From contig CAKUWY010000001.1 in assembly GCA_934699585.1 (NCBI GenBank), positions 1 to 64,000 on the forward strand: 64,000 nucleotides of DNA, written 5' to 3'. Of the stretch, positions 9,224-18,347 are shown one piece after another. Both the position numbers and the translations under genes were made by a program. Below the pieces are notes generated by a model. That model did no database searches. It saw nothing but the letters and a program-made list of their open reading frames with translations, and was not told the DNA's origin. The stretch's first letter is position 1; each line of letters starts with the position of its first letter. The stretch is from an uncultured Fibrobacter sp. GTDB taxonomy: Bacteria; Fibrobacterota; Fibrobacteria; Fibrobacterales; Fibrobacteraceae.

Positions 9224-10012
9224 ATGACTATAGACGAAATCGAAAAGGAACTGCGGAAAGACGCACAGGAACTTGTAAAGCGGGAACCCCTTTCCCGCCT
9301 GATGCTAGAAGAACAAATCCTGAGCCGCAAGAACTTTGCGGAAATGCTTTCGGTAACGCTTGCCTGTCAGCTGGCAGGAGAAGTCATTGACCGAGCCGAA
9401 CTGGAAAAGATTTTCAACGAACTGTACGTCAAACATCCGGAACTTTTGGACGATGCCGTACACGATTTGCGGGCTACCGTACTTCGCGACCCCGCCTGCA
9501 CCGGATATCTGGAACCGCTTCTGCTTTTCAAGGGTTTTCAGGGCCTGCAAGCCTACCGCGTAGCTCATGTGCTCTGGGAAGAAGACCGACAGTTCCCGGC
9601 CAAGATGCTCCAGAACATCATCAGCCGCAAGTTCGGCATGGATTTCCACCCGGCGGCAAGGATTGGCCACGGAATTCTTGTTGATCACGCCACCAATATC
9701 GTCATCGGCGAAACCGCCGTAGTCGGGAACAACGTGAGCTTTTTGCATGGAGTGACCCTGGGCGGTACCGGCAACGAAGTCGGAGACCGTCATCCGAAAA
9801 TCGGAAACGGCGTGATGCTTGGAGCCCACGCTCAGCTTTTAGGGAACATCCACATCGGCGACTGCGCAAAAATTGGCGCCGGTGCGGTGGTGCTGACCGA
9901 CGTGCCTCCCCACACCACCTACGCAGGGGTCCCTGCCGTAGAAGTGGGCCACCCCGACGACGAGACGCCCAGTTTCAACATGCAGCAGGACTTTACGCGG
10001 GACTGTAGGTAG
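9224..10012 (+). CDS. cysE: Serine O-acetyltransferase CysE
   Basis: CysE acetylates serine with acetyl-CoA as the first step of cysteine synthesis. The 262-residue protein has the helical N-terminal domain and, from about residue 140, a left-handed beta-helix of hexapeptide repeats (FHPAARIGHGILVDHATNIV, later GNIHIGDCAKIGAGAVVL). The His-Gly motif SFLHGVTLGGTG is present. ATG 9224 is preferred over a TTG nine bases earlier. The stop overlaps the GTG start of nth by one base. Confidence 0.93.
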   Translation: MTIDEIEKELRKDAQELVKREPLSRLMLEEQILSRKNFAEMLSVTLACQLAGEVIDRAELEKIFNELYVKHPELLDDAVHDLRATVLRDPACTGYLEPLLLFKGFQGLQAYRVAHVLWEEDRQFPAKMLQNIISRKFGMDFHPAARIGHGILVDHATNIVIGETAVVGNNVSFLHGVTLGGTGNEVGDRHPKIGNGVMLGAHAQLLGNIHIGDCAKIGAGAVVLTDVPPHTTYAGVPAVEVGHPDDETPSFNMQQDFTRDCR

Positions 10013-10671
10013 TGGCCAGAACAAAGTCGGACAAGATCAAGTTTATCGGGGAAAAGCTGGACGAACTTTTCCCGAGCCCGCCCATTCCGCTGGATTTCAA
10101 AAGCCCATACACGTTACTGGTGGCGGTAGTGCTCAGCGCCCAGTGTACCGACGTACGGGTAAACCAGGTAACCAAGGTTCTTTTCAAGGAAGCCAGTACA
10201 CCCTCCGCCATGGTCAAGCTGGGCGTAAAACGCATCGCCGAAATCATCAAGCCCTGCGGTTTTTTCAACACCAAGAGCGTGAACATTTTCAACCTGTCCA
10301 AGACCCTGGTAGAAAAATACAAGGGAAAGGTCCCCAGCACCTTCGAAGAACTGGAAGCCCTGCCCGGCGTAGGCCACAAGACCGCAAGCGTGGTCATGAG
10401 CCACGCCTACAAGATTCCAGCATTCCCGGTGGACACGCATATCCACCGTCTGGCAGAGCGCTGGGGTCTAAGCGACGGCAGTAGCGTCGAACAGACCGAA
10501 AAAGACCTGAAGAAAATCTTTCCCGAAAACGAGTGGGAAAAGCGGCACCTGCAGATTATCTACTACGGACGAACCTATTGCAAGGCCCGTGGCCACAAGG
10601 TGGAAGACTGCCCTATATGTGCGACCATTCGTGCTAAATTCGGGAACAGTGTCGCAAAAGCTAAAACCTGA
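10012..10671 (+). CDS. nth: Endonuclease III (DNA glycosylase/AP lyase), iron-sulfur loop incomplete
   Basis: This 219-residue base-excision repair enzyme removes oxidised pyrimidines. The helix-hairpin-helix LPGVGHKTASVV carries the catalytic Lys, and PVDTHIHRLAERWG carries the catalytic Asp. The C-terminal iron-sulfur loop reads CKARGHKVEDCPIC, giving three cysteines with spacing 9 and 2. The fourth cysteine expected about five residues later is absent, so a classical 4Fe-4S cluster is doubtful. The GTG start is coupled to cysE (one-base overlap). The 3' end overlaps the convergent HD gene by 11 bases. Confidence 0.92.
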   Translation: MARTKSDKIKFIGEKLDELFPSPPIPLDFKSPYTLLVAVVLSAQCTDVRVNQVTKVLFKEASTPSAMVKLGVKRIAEIIKPCGFFNTKSVNIFNLSKTLVEKYKGKVPSTFEELEALPGVGHKTASVVMSHAYKIPAFPVDTHIHRLAERWGLSDGSSVEQTEKDLKKIFPENEWEKRHLQIIYYGRTYCKARGHKVEDCPICATIRAKFGNSVAKAKT

Positions 10672-11164
10672 AGTCCCTAATCCATTCTCGCTGGTGGAAT
10701 ACAGGCACTCCTGCCTGAGCTAACTTGCGGGCGATTTTTTTGCCGGCGTCGGTGGCCATTTTCTCTTCCATGGGGTAAATCCCTACACGGCCCAAATCCA
10801 GACGGTCTGCGTCAAAGCAGGTATCTACGGTAATATCTCCGGTTTGCCGCTCCGTGGTATGTAAGCGGCAAGCCCTGCGGAGTTTTTCTAGTCGATCAGC
10901 GTCTAGTTCAAGCCTTTTTTCTGCAATACAACGGTCTATAAACTCCACCGCACGAGGGCCATGTTCGCCGTCGTAGGCGTCGTCCATGCGCCTGCAGTCA
11001 TGGAACAGGGCAAAAAGCCGAACCACCGTCATGTCCGCCCCAGTCTTGGAAGCGAGCAACAGCCCGTTGAACTCCACCTGATGCCAATGTTCCAGCCCAT
11101 GGTAGGCTGAATCATACAGGCGTTCCGCAAAAGCGTAATCTAAAAGTCCGGTAAAGTCGAGCAT
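10661..11164 (-). CDS. HD-domain phosphohydrolase (putative)
   Basis: A 167-residue cytoplasmic protein with an HD metal-site pattern: YHGLEHWHQV near residue 20, FALFHDCRRMDD near 53, and HTTERQTGD near 98. Such proteins hydrolyse phosphate esters or nucleotides; the substrate is not readable here. The last Asp ligand may lie in CFDADRLDLGRVG. It is convergent with nth and overlaps its end. Confidence 0.7.
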   Translation of the reverse strand: MLDFTGLLDYAFAERLYDSAYHGLEHWHQVEFNGLLLASKTGADMTVVRLFALFHDCRRMDDAYDGEHGPRAVEFIDRCIAEKRLELDADRLEKLRRACRLHTTERQTGDITVDTCFDADRLDLGRVGIYPMEEKMATDAGKKIARKLAQAGVPVFHQREWIRDFRF

Positions 11165-11311
11165 GGGTTAGGGACTAGGATCTAGGGGTTAGGATCTAGG
11201 GAGATGTGAAGTGTGAGATTAGTAATGAGTTTTCAGTTATGAGTTGTGAGGCTCAGGGTTCGGGGTTCGAGGCTTGTATAGGTCCCATAAATTTACCTAC
11301 ATTTCTGTCAA
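11165..11311. repeat. Gap with TAGGGGTTAGGATC units and promoter region
   Basis: Bases 11165-11201 hold GGTTAGGGACTAGGATCTAGGGG-type units, the reverse complement of the CCCCTAA runs near 207 and 5142. The rest has loosely repeated TGTGAGG strings. The pseudouridine synthase promoter should lie close to 11280. Confidence 0.6.
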
Positions 11312-11863
11312 ATGTCCACTGTCATCCTTTTCAACAAGCCCTACGGAGTACTGAGTCAGTTCACTCCCGAAGCGGGCCACCCCGCCCTGGACACCTTCGG
11401 ATTCCCTGCCGGTGTTTATGCGGCAGGCAGGCTGGACCACGACAGCGAAGGGGCCCTGCTCCTGACGGACAACGGCAAGCTTATCAAGAAGCTCCTGGAT
11501 CCGGAATTTGAACACCCCCGGACCTACCTGGCCCAGGTCGAAGGAGAAATTACCGAAGAGGCCATCGGGCAACTACAAAAAGGCGTCACCATCAAGGGAT
11601 ACCGTACCAAACCCTGCAAGGCCGAAATTGCCTCTGAACCAGGCTGGCTCTGGCCTCGCAACCCGCCGGTGCGATTCCGAGCAAACATTCCCACCAGTTG
11701 GGTGCAGCTGACCCTTATCGAGGGAAAGAACCGTCAGGTGCGGCACATGACCGCTGCTGTCGGATTCCCAACCCTTCGGCTTGTCCGTATAAAAATCGGG
11801 AACATCGCCCTTGGAGATTTACAGTCCGGACAGTGGCGTTGGATTACTAACAAAGTAATTTAG
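11312..11863 (+). CDS. RsuA/RluE-family rRNA pseudouridine synthase
   Basis: A 183-residue enzyme of the RsuA/RluB/RluE group that converts a uridine in rRNA to pseudouridine. The catalytic motif AAGRLDHDSEGALLLTDNG contains the Asp nucleophile, and LIEGKNRQVRHMTAAVG is the second family motif. It starts directly at the catalytic domain (VILFNKPYGVLSQF), without an S4 RNA-binding domain. That matches RluE, which modifies 23S U2457, better than RsuA or RluB, but the target is inferred. Confidence 0.88.
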   Translation: MSTVILFNKPYGVLSQFTPEAGHPALDTFGFPAGVYAAGRLDHDSEGALLLTDNGKLIKKLLDPEFEHPRTYLAQVEGEITEEAIGQLQKGVTIKGYRTKPCKAEIASEPGWLWPRNPPVRFRANIPTSWVQLTLIEGKNRQVRHMTAAVGFPTLRLVRIKIGNIALGDLQSGQWRWITNKVI

Positions 11864-11919
11864 TACAGCCACAGCAAAAATCTTATAATTATGAAATAAT
11901 TACAGGCTGCTGTAAAAAA

Positions 11920-13221
11920 CTAATCCAGAGTCACCTTTTCCCAGGCCTTACTTTCCTTGAAAAAGCCGAGAATTTCACCGTCTAGGTCGCCTGCCTTCAC
12001 CATACTTTCCAAAATAGAAAAAGCCTTTTCTACAGGCATGGGCCTCTTGTAGGGGCGGTCCTTTGCCGTCAGGGCTTCAAAGATATCCAAAATGGTCAGC
12101 AGACGAACCTCCTTTGGAATCTGGTCGCCACTCAAATGATACGGGTAGCCGCGACCACTCAAAAGTTCGTGATGTTCAGACGCCCATATCGGCACATGAC
12201 AGTATTCATCAGGGAACTGGATCTGATCGAGAATTCGACCCGTAACAACAGCATGACTCTGAATAATGGCTCGTTCCCTGTCGTTCAGCGTTCCCTTGCG
12301 AATCGATAAGTTCTCGATTTCTTCGTCTGTCAAAATCGTTTTTTTTTCGCCGCTTTCATCGCGGTACTTTTCTCCAATAATTTTTTTCAGGAGTTCCAAT
12401 TTCTCGTCAGGAACAAATTCCGCACGGTTGATGCGACGGATTTCGTCCAAGGCAATATCCCGTTCCTTCTTGCGGACTTCCTTTTCTTCAGCGGTAATTT
12501 CTCCACGATATACGGCTATTTCGTCTAGCAGGGAAATCTTGACAAACCGATCCTCGATTACTTTCATCTGAGCACCCAGTTTACTTTCCTTATCCATGAT
12601 TTCTAGAGGGACAGCCAGCTTACCCACATCATGAAGCCAGACACTCATAAGAAAACTGCGACGACGGGAATCCCCAAACTTCCAGGGATTGTCCGTTTTG
12701 TCCAGCCAATCCAAAAATTCTTCGGCAATCTGGACCATGTTGCGGGTATGGTTTGCCGTATAAGAAGAACGTTCGTCGATAGCCTGAGAAAGGGTTCGCA
12801 CGACAGAGTCCAGGAGTTTCTTGGTCTGCTCGGCGGCACGAAGTTTCAGCTCCACCAGTTCCGTCACATCGCCCACCACCACGATAATTCCCACTTTCTT
12901 GTCGCCATCCCGCAAGACAGAGGCAATCATGTGCAACTGAACCACTTTACCGTTGGAAAAATAGGGCACAAGCTTTTCATGGACCGCACCCTCACTGTCA
13001 TAGATGGCATCCATGATGGTCTGGTTGAATTCGTCATTGATTTCGGAATCAAAGAAAGCGGTCACCACGGGCTTGCCTTCCAACTGGTCCCGCTTTTTTC
13101 CGAGAATCTTTTCGGTCGCGTTGTTCACATAGCTGATAACACCTTCGCAGTTGACGGCAATGACGCCTTCCATCATGTCCTTGACGATGATGTCGCTGAT
13201 CTGTGAACGGAACACTTCCAT
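11920..13221 (-). CDS. PAS domain / HD-GYP cyclic di-GMP phosphodiesterase
   Basis: A 433-residue soluble regulator. Residues 5-120 form a PAS sensor domain (GVIAVNCEGVISYVNNATEK). From about 150 an HD-GYP domain follows: NHTRNM, then SVWLHDVGKLAVP, later ERAIIQSHAVVTGRIL and ASEHHELLSGRGYP. It should hydrolyse cyclic di-GMP or a related dinucleotide. Between the HD motif and the IIQSH motif there is an insertion of about 90 charged, helical residues, longer than in canonical HD-GYP domains. It lies 27 bases downstream of a small gene on the same strand and is probably cotranscribed with it. Confidence 0.85.
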   Translation of the reverse strand: MEVFRSQISDIIVKDMMEGVIAVNCEGVISYVNNATEKILGKKRDQLEGKPVVTAFFDSEINDEFNQTIMDAIYDSEGAVHEKLVPYFSNGKVVQLHMIASVLRDGDKKVGIIVVVGDVTELVELKLRAAEQTKKLLDSVVRTLSQAIDERSSYTANHTRNMVQIAEEFLDWLDKTDNPWKFGDSRRRSFLMSVWLHDVGKLAVPLEIMDKESKLGAQMKVIEDRFVKISLLDEIAVYRGEITAEEKEVRKKERDIALDEIRRINRAEFVPDEKLELLKKIIGEKYRDESGEKKTILTDEEIENLSIRKGTLNDRERAIIQSHAVVTGRILDQIQFPDEYCHVPIWASEHHELLSGRGYPYHLSGDQIPKEVRLLTILDIFEALTAKDRPYKRPMPVEKAFSILESMVKAGDLDGEILGFFKESKAWEKVTLD

Positions 13222-13248
13222 TTACTAAACCTACTTCGTTCGTCTTGT

Positions 13249-13836
13249 TTAAAAAGCTTTTTTTACCACAATATCAACTTGACCGCCCTGCAGGGCTACC
13301 ACCACGTCATCGGCCAGGTTTGCCACGATGGACTTTTCCAGTTCGTCCCAGGTTTCGCCCTTGGCCTTCTTCGCCCCTTCACGGTAAGCATTAAGTGTCC
13401 ACAGAGGGTCGGCCAGACTGACCACCGATGGTGTTCCCGGGATATAGAAGGTTTCCGACATGCTGGCGCTCCTTTCGTAATCCACCAGCATGAACTCGGC
13501 GGCCAGACGAATTTTGGCCATAATACCTACGGCAGCGGCATTGGTCTTGGATGTCGAAACATCCAACAACTTTTCACGGCGTTCCGCGGTCAGGAGTTGG
13601 TTCGGGCGCAAGGTCACATGAAGTTCAAAACTCTTACCTTCGCTTTCTACCCAGAACTTGCCTTCTGAAAAACGAAGCAGTGCCGGAAGCATTTCCACCA
13701 GCTCTTCGGCCAACAGACGAAGGCGGTAGGTTTCCTTCTTGTCCAGTTCCCTATAGGCGGCGGACTTGGCCGTTTCTTTCAGTACGGTTTTAAGGTCGGT
13801 GGCATTGACGGAAAGCTCGCAAACATCGGATTTCAT
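13249..13836 (-). CDS. Hypothetical protein, partner gene of the HD-GYP regulator
   Basis: A 195-residue soluble protein of no recognised family. ATG 13836 is chosen because GAGGGTTCCC lies just upstream; the 14-residue in-frame extension is cysteine-rich and unlikely. The segment YRLRLLAEELVEMLPALLRF resembles the first helix of HATPase-type anti-sigma or sensor proteins, but the later ATP-binding motifs are not visible, so this is only a hint. The position upstream of the HD-GYP gene suggests a shared signalling role. It is divergent from the cellulase gene. Confidence 0.6.
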   Translation of the reverse strand: MKSDVCELSVNATDLKTVLKETAKSAAYRELDKKETYRLRLLAEELVEMLPALLRFSEGKFWVESEGKSFELHVTLRPNQLLTAERREKLLDVSTSKTNAAAVGIMAKIRLAAEFMLVDYERSASMSETFYIPGTPSVVSLADPLWTLNAYREGAKKAKGETWDELEKSIVANLADDVVVALQGGQVDIVVKKAF

Positions 13837-13960
13837 GGGAACCCTCTCTAATATAAAACAACACCTTAAAAATAACATTCCTCAAAAGAAAAACAATTCA
13901 TTTTTCATACATAACGGGCAAATCGGGAATTTTTGTTTATATTCCCTTATAGAGGTGTAT

Positions 13961-16192
13961 ATGGGGTTTTCAAAAAACAGCTACTTAGGGCGCATTTGGC
14001 GTTACTTTATCCTAGCCGGGGTTTCTTTTTCCTTTGCCCAAGACGTTTTCATCACGGTGGACCAGTTCGGCTACCGCCCTTCGGACAAAAAAATCGCCGT
14101 ACTCAGGTCTCCCGAAAGGGGCTTTGACGCCTCCCTTTCCTACACTCCCGGAACCACCATGGAAGTGGTAGATTCCGCTACATCGAAGGTGGTATTTTCA
14201 GGCGCCCCCGTCGCCTTTCAAGAAGGGGCTATTGACACCGCTTCGGGCGACAAAATCTGGTGGTTCGACTTTTCCAGTGTCACTACGCCAGGCACCTACT
14301 ACGTGCGGGACAAGTCCGACAACCTTAAGCAATCCTTCTATTTCCGTATCAAGGACGACGTTTACAACGACCTCTTGAAGGCCGCCATGCGTATGATGTT
14401 TTACCAGCGGGTCGGCATGGCAAAAGAGGCCAAGTACGCAGGCAAAGAATGGGCCGACGCCATCAACCACGAGCAGGACAAGCATGCCCGCCTGTTTACG
14501 GACAGCACCAATGCCGCAACCGAACGAGATGTTAGCGGAGGCTGGTTCGATGCCGGAGACTTCAACAAGTACACCATCTGGAACGGCAACTACATCGAGA
14601 TGCTCTTGCGGGCCTATCTAGAAAAACCAAGGGCCTTTACCGACGACTACAACATTCCCGAATCTGGAAACGGCATTCCCGATATCCTGGACGAGGTCAA
14701 GTGGGGCATGGACCACCTGCTCCGCATGCAGAATACAGACGGCTCCGTACTTTCAGTAGTTGACGAAGACCACGCCTCGCCGCCTTCGGCTGCCATGGGC
14801 AACAGTTACTACGGAGCTCCCAACGCCATGTCGGCCTACTCCGCCGCCAAGGCTTTCGCCCTGGGTTCAATCGTCGCCGACAAGCGTGGGAATACCACCT
14901 ATGCAGCCACACTGAAAGATGCTGCCCAACGCGCATTCAAATGGGCCGAAGCCCACCCGGATTCCATGTTCTACAACAATAGAGCCGAATACGGAACCAA
15001 AGACCTGGCCGCAGGCCAACAAGAAATCGACACCAACTATGTAACAGGAGCACGCTTCGTAGTAAAAGTAGCCGCAGACTTTGCCATGTACGAAATGACC
15101 GAAGACCCCAAGTACCTAAAGCGTTTCGAAGGCGCAACCGACAGTCTACCCCTAATGCGCCAGTACGGCAGCTGGGCCCTGGACCAATACCGCATCGCCC
15201 ACGACCTACTCTACCTGCTTTACCTGGGGTATAAAGACGCCAACGCAGAAACAAAAAGTCTTGTACAAGAGCGTTTCGTGGCGGTTTTCAAGAGTAGTAA
15301 CTACATCGTCGATGGATTAGGCAAAGACGGTTACCGGGCCTACATTCGCGATTACAACTGGGGTTCCAACTCTGCCAAGGCATCAAGCGGACTTCTCTAC
15401 GAAAAAATGGAGAACCACGATGCCGCCGAAGACTACCTGCACTACCTGCACGGCGTAAACCCCTTCGGCATGGTGTACCTTTCCAACATGGGCATCTATG
15501 GGGCAGAAAAAAGCGTCACCGCCTTTTACCATGGCTGGTTTAACGACGAAAATCCTGCACCCGGGTACCTGGTAGGAGGCGCCAATTCCCGTTACACCTG
15601 GGCGGATTGCTGCAAGCAATACGATGCCGACCATTCTGCCAAGGGCTGCGGAAGCGCAAGCAACAACGCCCTCTGCTATGCGGTTTCTATCCCTGTAGGA
15701 GAACCCCACGAAAAGATGTACAGTAACATCAATAGCGGATGGCCCATCGACTCCTGGGAACTCACGGAACCGAGTCTCGGCTACCAGACCTACTACATCC
15801 GCCTGATTTCAAATTTCGTTCAAGAAAAGGGCGTCGATATCGGCGAAAAAATCGATACCGAGTCCTCGTCCAGTTCCGCGACAAATACCGCCGAAAGCAG
15901 CAGCGCAACAAATAGCAGCTCTTCAAACAAAGAGAAGTCAGAATCCCTAATGATCAGCAGGCCTGTCGCCACTAGTGTTCATTTCGTGCGCAACGCCATC
16001 TTGGTCAATGTATCGCAAGAATCCGTAGTCCATATCCAAGTTTTTGATATGCAGGGCAACAAAGTGGAATCTATCCAGGAACGCGTCCTTGGAAACAAGC
16101 GAATTTCCCTTGATGCGCTGCCCCAGGGCTACTACATCGCCCGCATAGCAAACGGGAATGCCGCAAAGAGCATTCCCATCGCCATCAGGTAA
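13961..16192 (+). CDS. Secreted GH9 endoglucanase with Ig-like N-domain and C-terminal tail
   Basis: A 743-residue cellulase of glycoside hydrolase family 9. It has a signal peptide ending near SFSFA and a CelD-type Ig-like domain (about residues 25-115; VDQFGYRPSDKKIAVL). The catalytic (alpha/alpha)6 barrel carries the DAGD motif at Asp197/Asp200 and ends in WELTEPSLGY, where Glu603 is the probable acid. A serine-rich linker (about 630-660) leads to an 80-residue strand-rich tail ending in PQGYYIARIANG, resembling sorting tails of Fibrobacter secreted enzymes. ATG 13961 follows AGAGGTG and gives a clean signal peptide; an upstream in-frame ATG would overlap the divergent gene. Confidence 0.93.
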   Translation: MGFSKNSYLGRIWRYFILAGVSFSFAQDVFITVDQFGYRPSDKKIAVLRSPERGFDASLSYTPGTTMEVVDSATSKVVFSGAPVAFQEGAIDTASGDKIWWFDFSSVTTPGTYYVRDKSDNLKQSFYFRIKDDVYNDLLKAAMRMMFYQRVGMAKEAKYAGKEWADAINHEQDKHARLFTDSTNAATERDVSGGWFDAGDFNKYTIWNGNYIEMLLRAYLEKPRAFTDDYNIPESGNGIPDILDEVKWGMDHLLRMQNTDGSVLSVVDEDHASPPSAAMGNSYYGAPNAMSAYSAAKAFALGSIVADKRGNTTYAATLKDAAQRAFKWAEAHPDSMFYNNRAEYGTKDLAAGQQEIDTNYVTGARFVVKVAADFAMYEMTEDPKYLKRFEGATDSLPLMRQYGSWALDQYRIAHDLLYLLYLGYKDANAETKSLVQERFVAVFKSSNYIVDGLGKDGYRAYIRDYNWGSNSAKASSGLLYEKMENHDAAEDYLHYLHGVNPFGMVYLSNMGIYGAEKSVTAFYHGWFNDENPAPGYLVGGANSRYTWADCCKQYDADHSAKGCGSASNNALCYAVSIPVGEPHEKMYSNINSGWPIDSWELTEPSLGYQTYYIRLISNFVQEKGVDIGEKIDTESSSSSATNTAESSSATNSSSSNKEKSESLMISRPVATSVHFVRNAILVNVSQESVVHIQVFDMQGNKVESIQERVLGNKRISLDALPQGYYIARIANGNAAKSIPIAIR

Positions 16193-16200
16193 AGCGGTTT

Positions 16201-17322
16201 CTACCGTTCGGCGTTATCAAATCCTTCGGCTTCTTCGGGTTCTTCTACCGTCCAGTCGCGAATCCTTTGTGCCAGGGCCTTCTGGCCGTCCTTCTCCAGG
16301 GCGTCGGAAATCTCGTTCAGGTCCTGGGCGTCCTGCACGGTAAGTTCCTTCTCGAACATGTCCAGGTATTCTTCCAGCACGGTGTAGGCCTTCAAGCTCA
16401 CCAGCAGTTGCATAAAGTCCATCTCCAGGCCGTTACCGCTGCGGAAGCGGGCGTATTCCTGCAAAAGGCTTGTGGCCTCCTGTGCCGACACGAACGCGCA
16501 GAGGCGGCCCAGGTTCACCACCTTCGGGAATTTCTCGTACAGGGCGTGGGCCATCTTGATGCAGTCGGACTTGCGGCCTTCCCTGTCGGCGATGGCCGCC
16601 TGCAAATCCAGATAGGCCTCCTCGTCTTCGGCACCGGGATTCCGCACGTCGCCAAGCCACTGCTTGGCCAGTTCCAGATTCCCTGCCATAAACTGGGCGT
16701 TGGCGATATCGATAAGGGTTGCATTACTCTTGTCGGGATCCTTCAGCAGGGCGGCTTTGGCAAACATGGCCGCATCCTTGATGGAATCCGCCATGTCGCA
16801 GATGGCATCCAGAATGTCCTCGCGGTTCCCCTGATCCACTTCGGCCACCGCATCCAGAAGCTCCGCCAACAGGGCCTGAGCCCGCTCCTTGGGCAAAAAC
16901 TCTTCTACACTCAGGAACACTACCGAGCGGCCCTCGCCGCCCACGTGCCTTAATGCAAGGTCATGGACCAGGTCCGCCACGTAATCCTTGTCGCTGTACT
17001 GGGAGGCCAGTTCCACAAAGAAGGTTCCCGCATCGTAGAAGAGGGCATCCCAGCCTTCCTTCTCCTCGTCGGTGTCCGCCTTGAAGGCGATAAAGTCCGC
17101 CCGCAGGGTCCAGGCCAAAAGTTCCAGCTGTTCCCGGGGGTCCTTGAAGGTTTCGATGTCGTCGAGACCGTCCGCCAACATTTCGTACAAATCTTCGGGG
17201 CGATTCAGCAAACGGCTCTGGCCGTTCACCACCTGAACAAGATTTTCACGCAGGCGCTGTTCCCTGCTGCGGTTCGCCTGGGAAAGGGCCGCGGACTTAA
17301 AAACTTTTTTCTTTTTTGCCAT
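16201..17322 (-). CDS. Hypothetical helical-repeat protein
   Basis: A 373-residue soluble, acidic, almost entirely helical protein beginning MAKKKKVFKSAALSQ. The regular helix pairs (ATLIDIANAQFMAGNLELAK, AYLDLQAAIADREGRKSD) look like TPR or Sel1-type repeats, suggesting a protein-binding scaffold. No catalytic motif is seen. The start at 17322 is chosen because it begins the conserved-looking basic segment. It ends eight bases from the convergent cellulase stop. Confidence 0.6.
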   Translation of the reverse strand: MAKKKKVFKSAALSQANRSREQRLRENLVQVVNGQSRLLNRPEDLYEMLADGLDDIETFKDPREQLELLAWTLRADFIAFKADTDEEKEGWDALFYDAGTFFVELASQYSDKDYVADLVHDLALRHVGGEGRSVVFLSVEEFLPKERAQALLAELLDAVAEVDQGNREDILDAICDMADSIKDAAMFAKAALLKDPDKSNATLIDIANAQFMAGNLELAKQWLGDVRNPGAEDEEAYLDLQAAIADREGRKSDCIKMAHALYEKFPKVVNLGRLCAFVSAQEATSLLQEYARFRSGNGLEMDFMQLLVSLKAYTVLEEYLDMFEKELTVQDAQDLNEISDALEKDGQKALAQRIRDWTVEEPEEAEGFDNAER

Positions 17323-17351
17323 GGGAATAAATGTAGAAAACGTTTTACCAT

Positions 17352-17386
17352 AAAAAAGGCCCTCCCGCAAGCTTATTGCGAGAGGG
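17352..17386 (-). terminator. Rho-independent terminator of the small membrane peptide gene
   Basis: An 11-bp stem with one mismatch (CCCTCxCGCAA / TTGCGxGAGGG, bases 17360-17370 and 17376-17386) and a five-base loop is followed on the minus strand by six U (A-run 17352-17357). It stands between the 34-aa gene and the downstream helical-repeat gene. Confidence 0.8.
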
Positions 17387-17444
17387 TTTCACCCTAAATA
17401 CGCAAGGGGCGGGTTTAAACCGCAATCCCTTCAAAAGCCGGGAG

Positions 17445-17549
17445 CTATACCATATAAGAAACGAGAGCCAAAACGACGCCGGAAAAAGCCAGCATGAAAT
17501 TCGCCATGAACTTGTTGCTAGTGAGGTTTTTCATTATCTGTTCCTTCAT
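17445..17549 (-). CDS. Small single-pass membrane peptide (34 aa)
   Basis: The frame begins MKEQIMKNLTSNKFMANFM and continues with the hydrophobic stretch LAFSGVVLALVSYMV, then stops. A charged N-terminus followed by one membrane helix is typical of small membrane proteins. A purine-rich GGAAC lies about 9 bases upstream of the ATG and a good terminator lies 58 bases downstream, so it looks like a complete small transcription unit. Function unknown. Confidence 0.6.
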   Translation of the reverse strand: MKEQIMKNLTSNKFMANFMLAFSGVVLALVSYMV

Positions 17550-17604
17550 GGTGGGGGTTCCTTTGTACCATAAAATTAGATATAAAGGACCAAAAATCAA
17601 AGTA

Positions 17605-17629
17605 ACGAAAATCACATTGCGATTTTCGT
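17605..17629. promoter_or_regulatory. Perfect 9-bp inverted repeat upstream of the small membrane peptide gene
   Basis: ACGAAAATC and GATTTTCGT are separated by seven bases, about 56 bases upstream of the 34-aa gene start. It could be an operator or a hairpin in the leader. The flanks lack a clear U-run on the minus strand, so it is not an obvious terminator. Confidence 0.4.
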
Positions 17630-17777
17630 CACACTAGCAGAAGTTTACAAAAGAGCCCGTCCCTAACGCCCCGACAACGCAAATTTGTATATTACCTCCT
17701 GTCCTAGCATAAAGCAGGGACTTTTTCGGTTTAGGAACCTAAGCCCTTTTTCATATCCACATAAAATAACTTGGCTT

Positions 17778-18347
17778 ATGAATAAAGGGCACCTGGACTC
17801 CCTGTCCAGCAAACCACTGACAGCAGAAGAAAAGCTGCGCCTCGCCAGACAGCGAGGCGTTTACAGCGAGTATGAACTACCAATCAACAAAAACAAACAA
17901 AACAGGCATATTTTAGGGAGCAAGGAGTTCACTTACTTTGACTCAAAATCAAAAAAGGACGGAAAGGCAGGTTATTCCTTCTTTTTCCCAGATTTCAACA
18001 TTCTTGAAGTCTTGCCAAATCTGATAGGAACCGACATACAAGAATTTGAAAATGGACACATCAGAAGTGAACTTGTCAAATGCTCATGCAATATTGGACT
18101 TGGCGGTCGAGACGCTCTAGTTGTTACTGACGTCCTATCCATACGATACTCATCCACAGGAATCCACGCGTTCCCTGTTCATCCGAACGTATATGACGAC
18201 GCCATAAAGGCATTAAAAAAGAAAAACCGACAAGCCCGTTTTACGGCATCGCGCCGTAGCGTACTCATCGGTTTCATTCATAATATACAATCTTTTTTGG
18301 GAAAAATCAAGAAGATTTTCTACTTCTTTTCCCGGATGCGCTTGTAA
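17778..18347 (+). CDS. Hypothetical protein
   Basis: A 189-residue protein, AT-richer than its neighbours, starting MNKGHLDSLSSKPL at 17778. The middle is strand-rich (LVKCSCNIGLGGRDALVVTD) and the C-terminus is strongly basic. No family is recognised. The 3' end overlaps the convergent TPR gene by 28 bases, which suggests an acquired gene settled at an operon end. Confidence 0.5.
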   Translation: MNKGHLDSLSSKPLTAEEKLRLARQRGVYSEYELPINKNKQNRHILGSKEFTYFDSKSKKDGKAGYSFFFPDFNILEVLPNLIGTDIQEFENGHIRSELVKCSCNIGLGGRDALVVTDVLSIRYSSTGIHAFPVHPNVYDDAIKALKKKNRQARFTASRRSVLIGFIHNIQSFLGKIKKIFYFFSRMRL

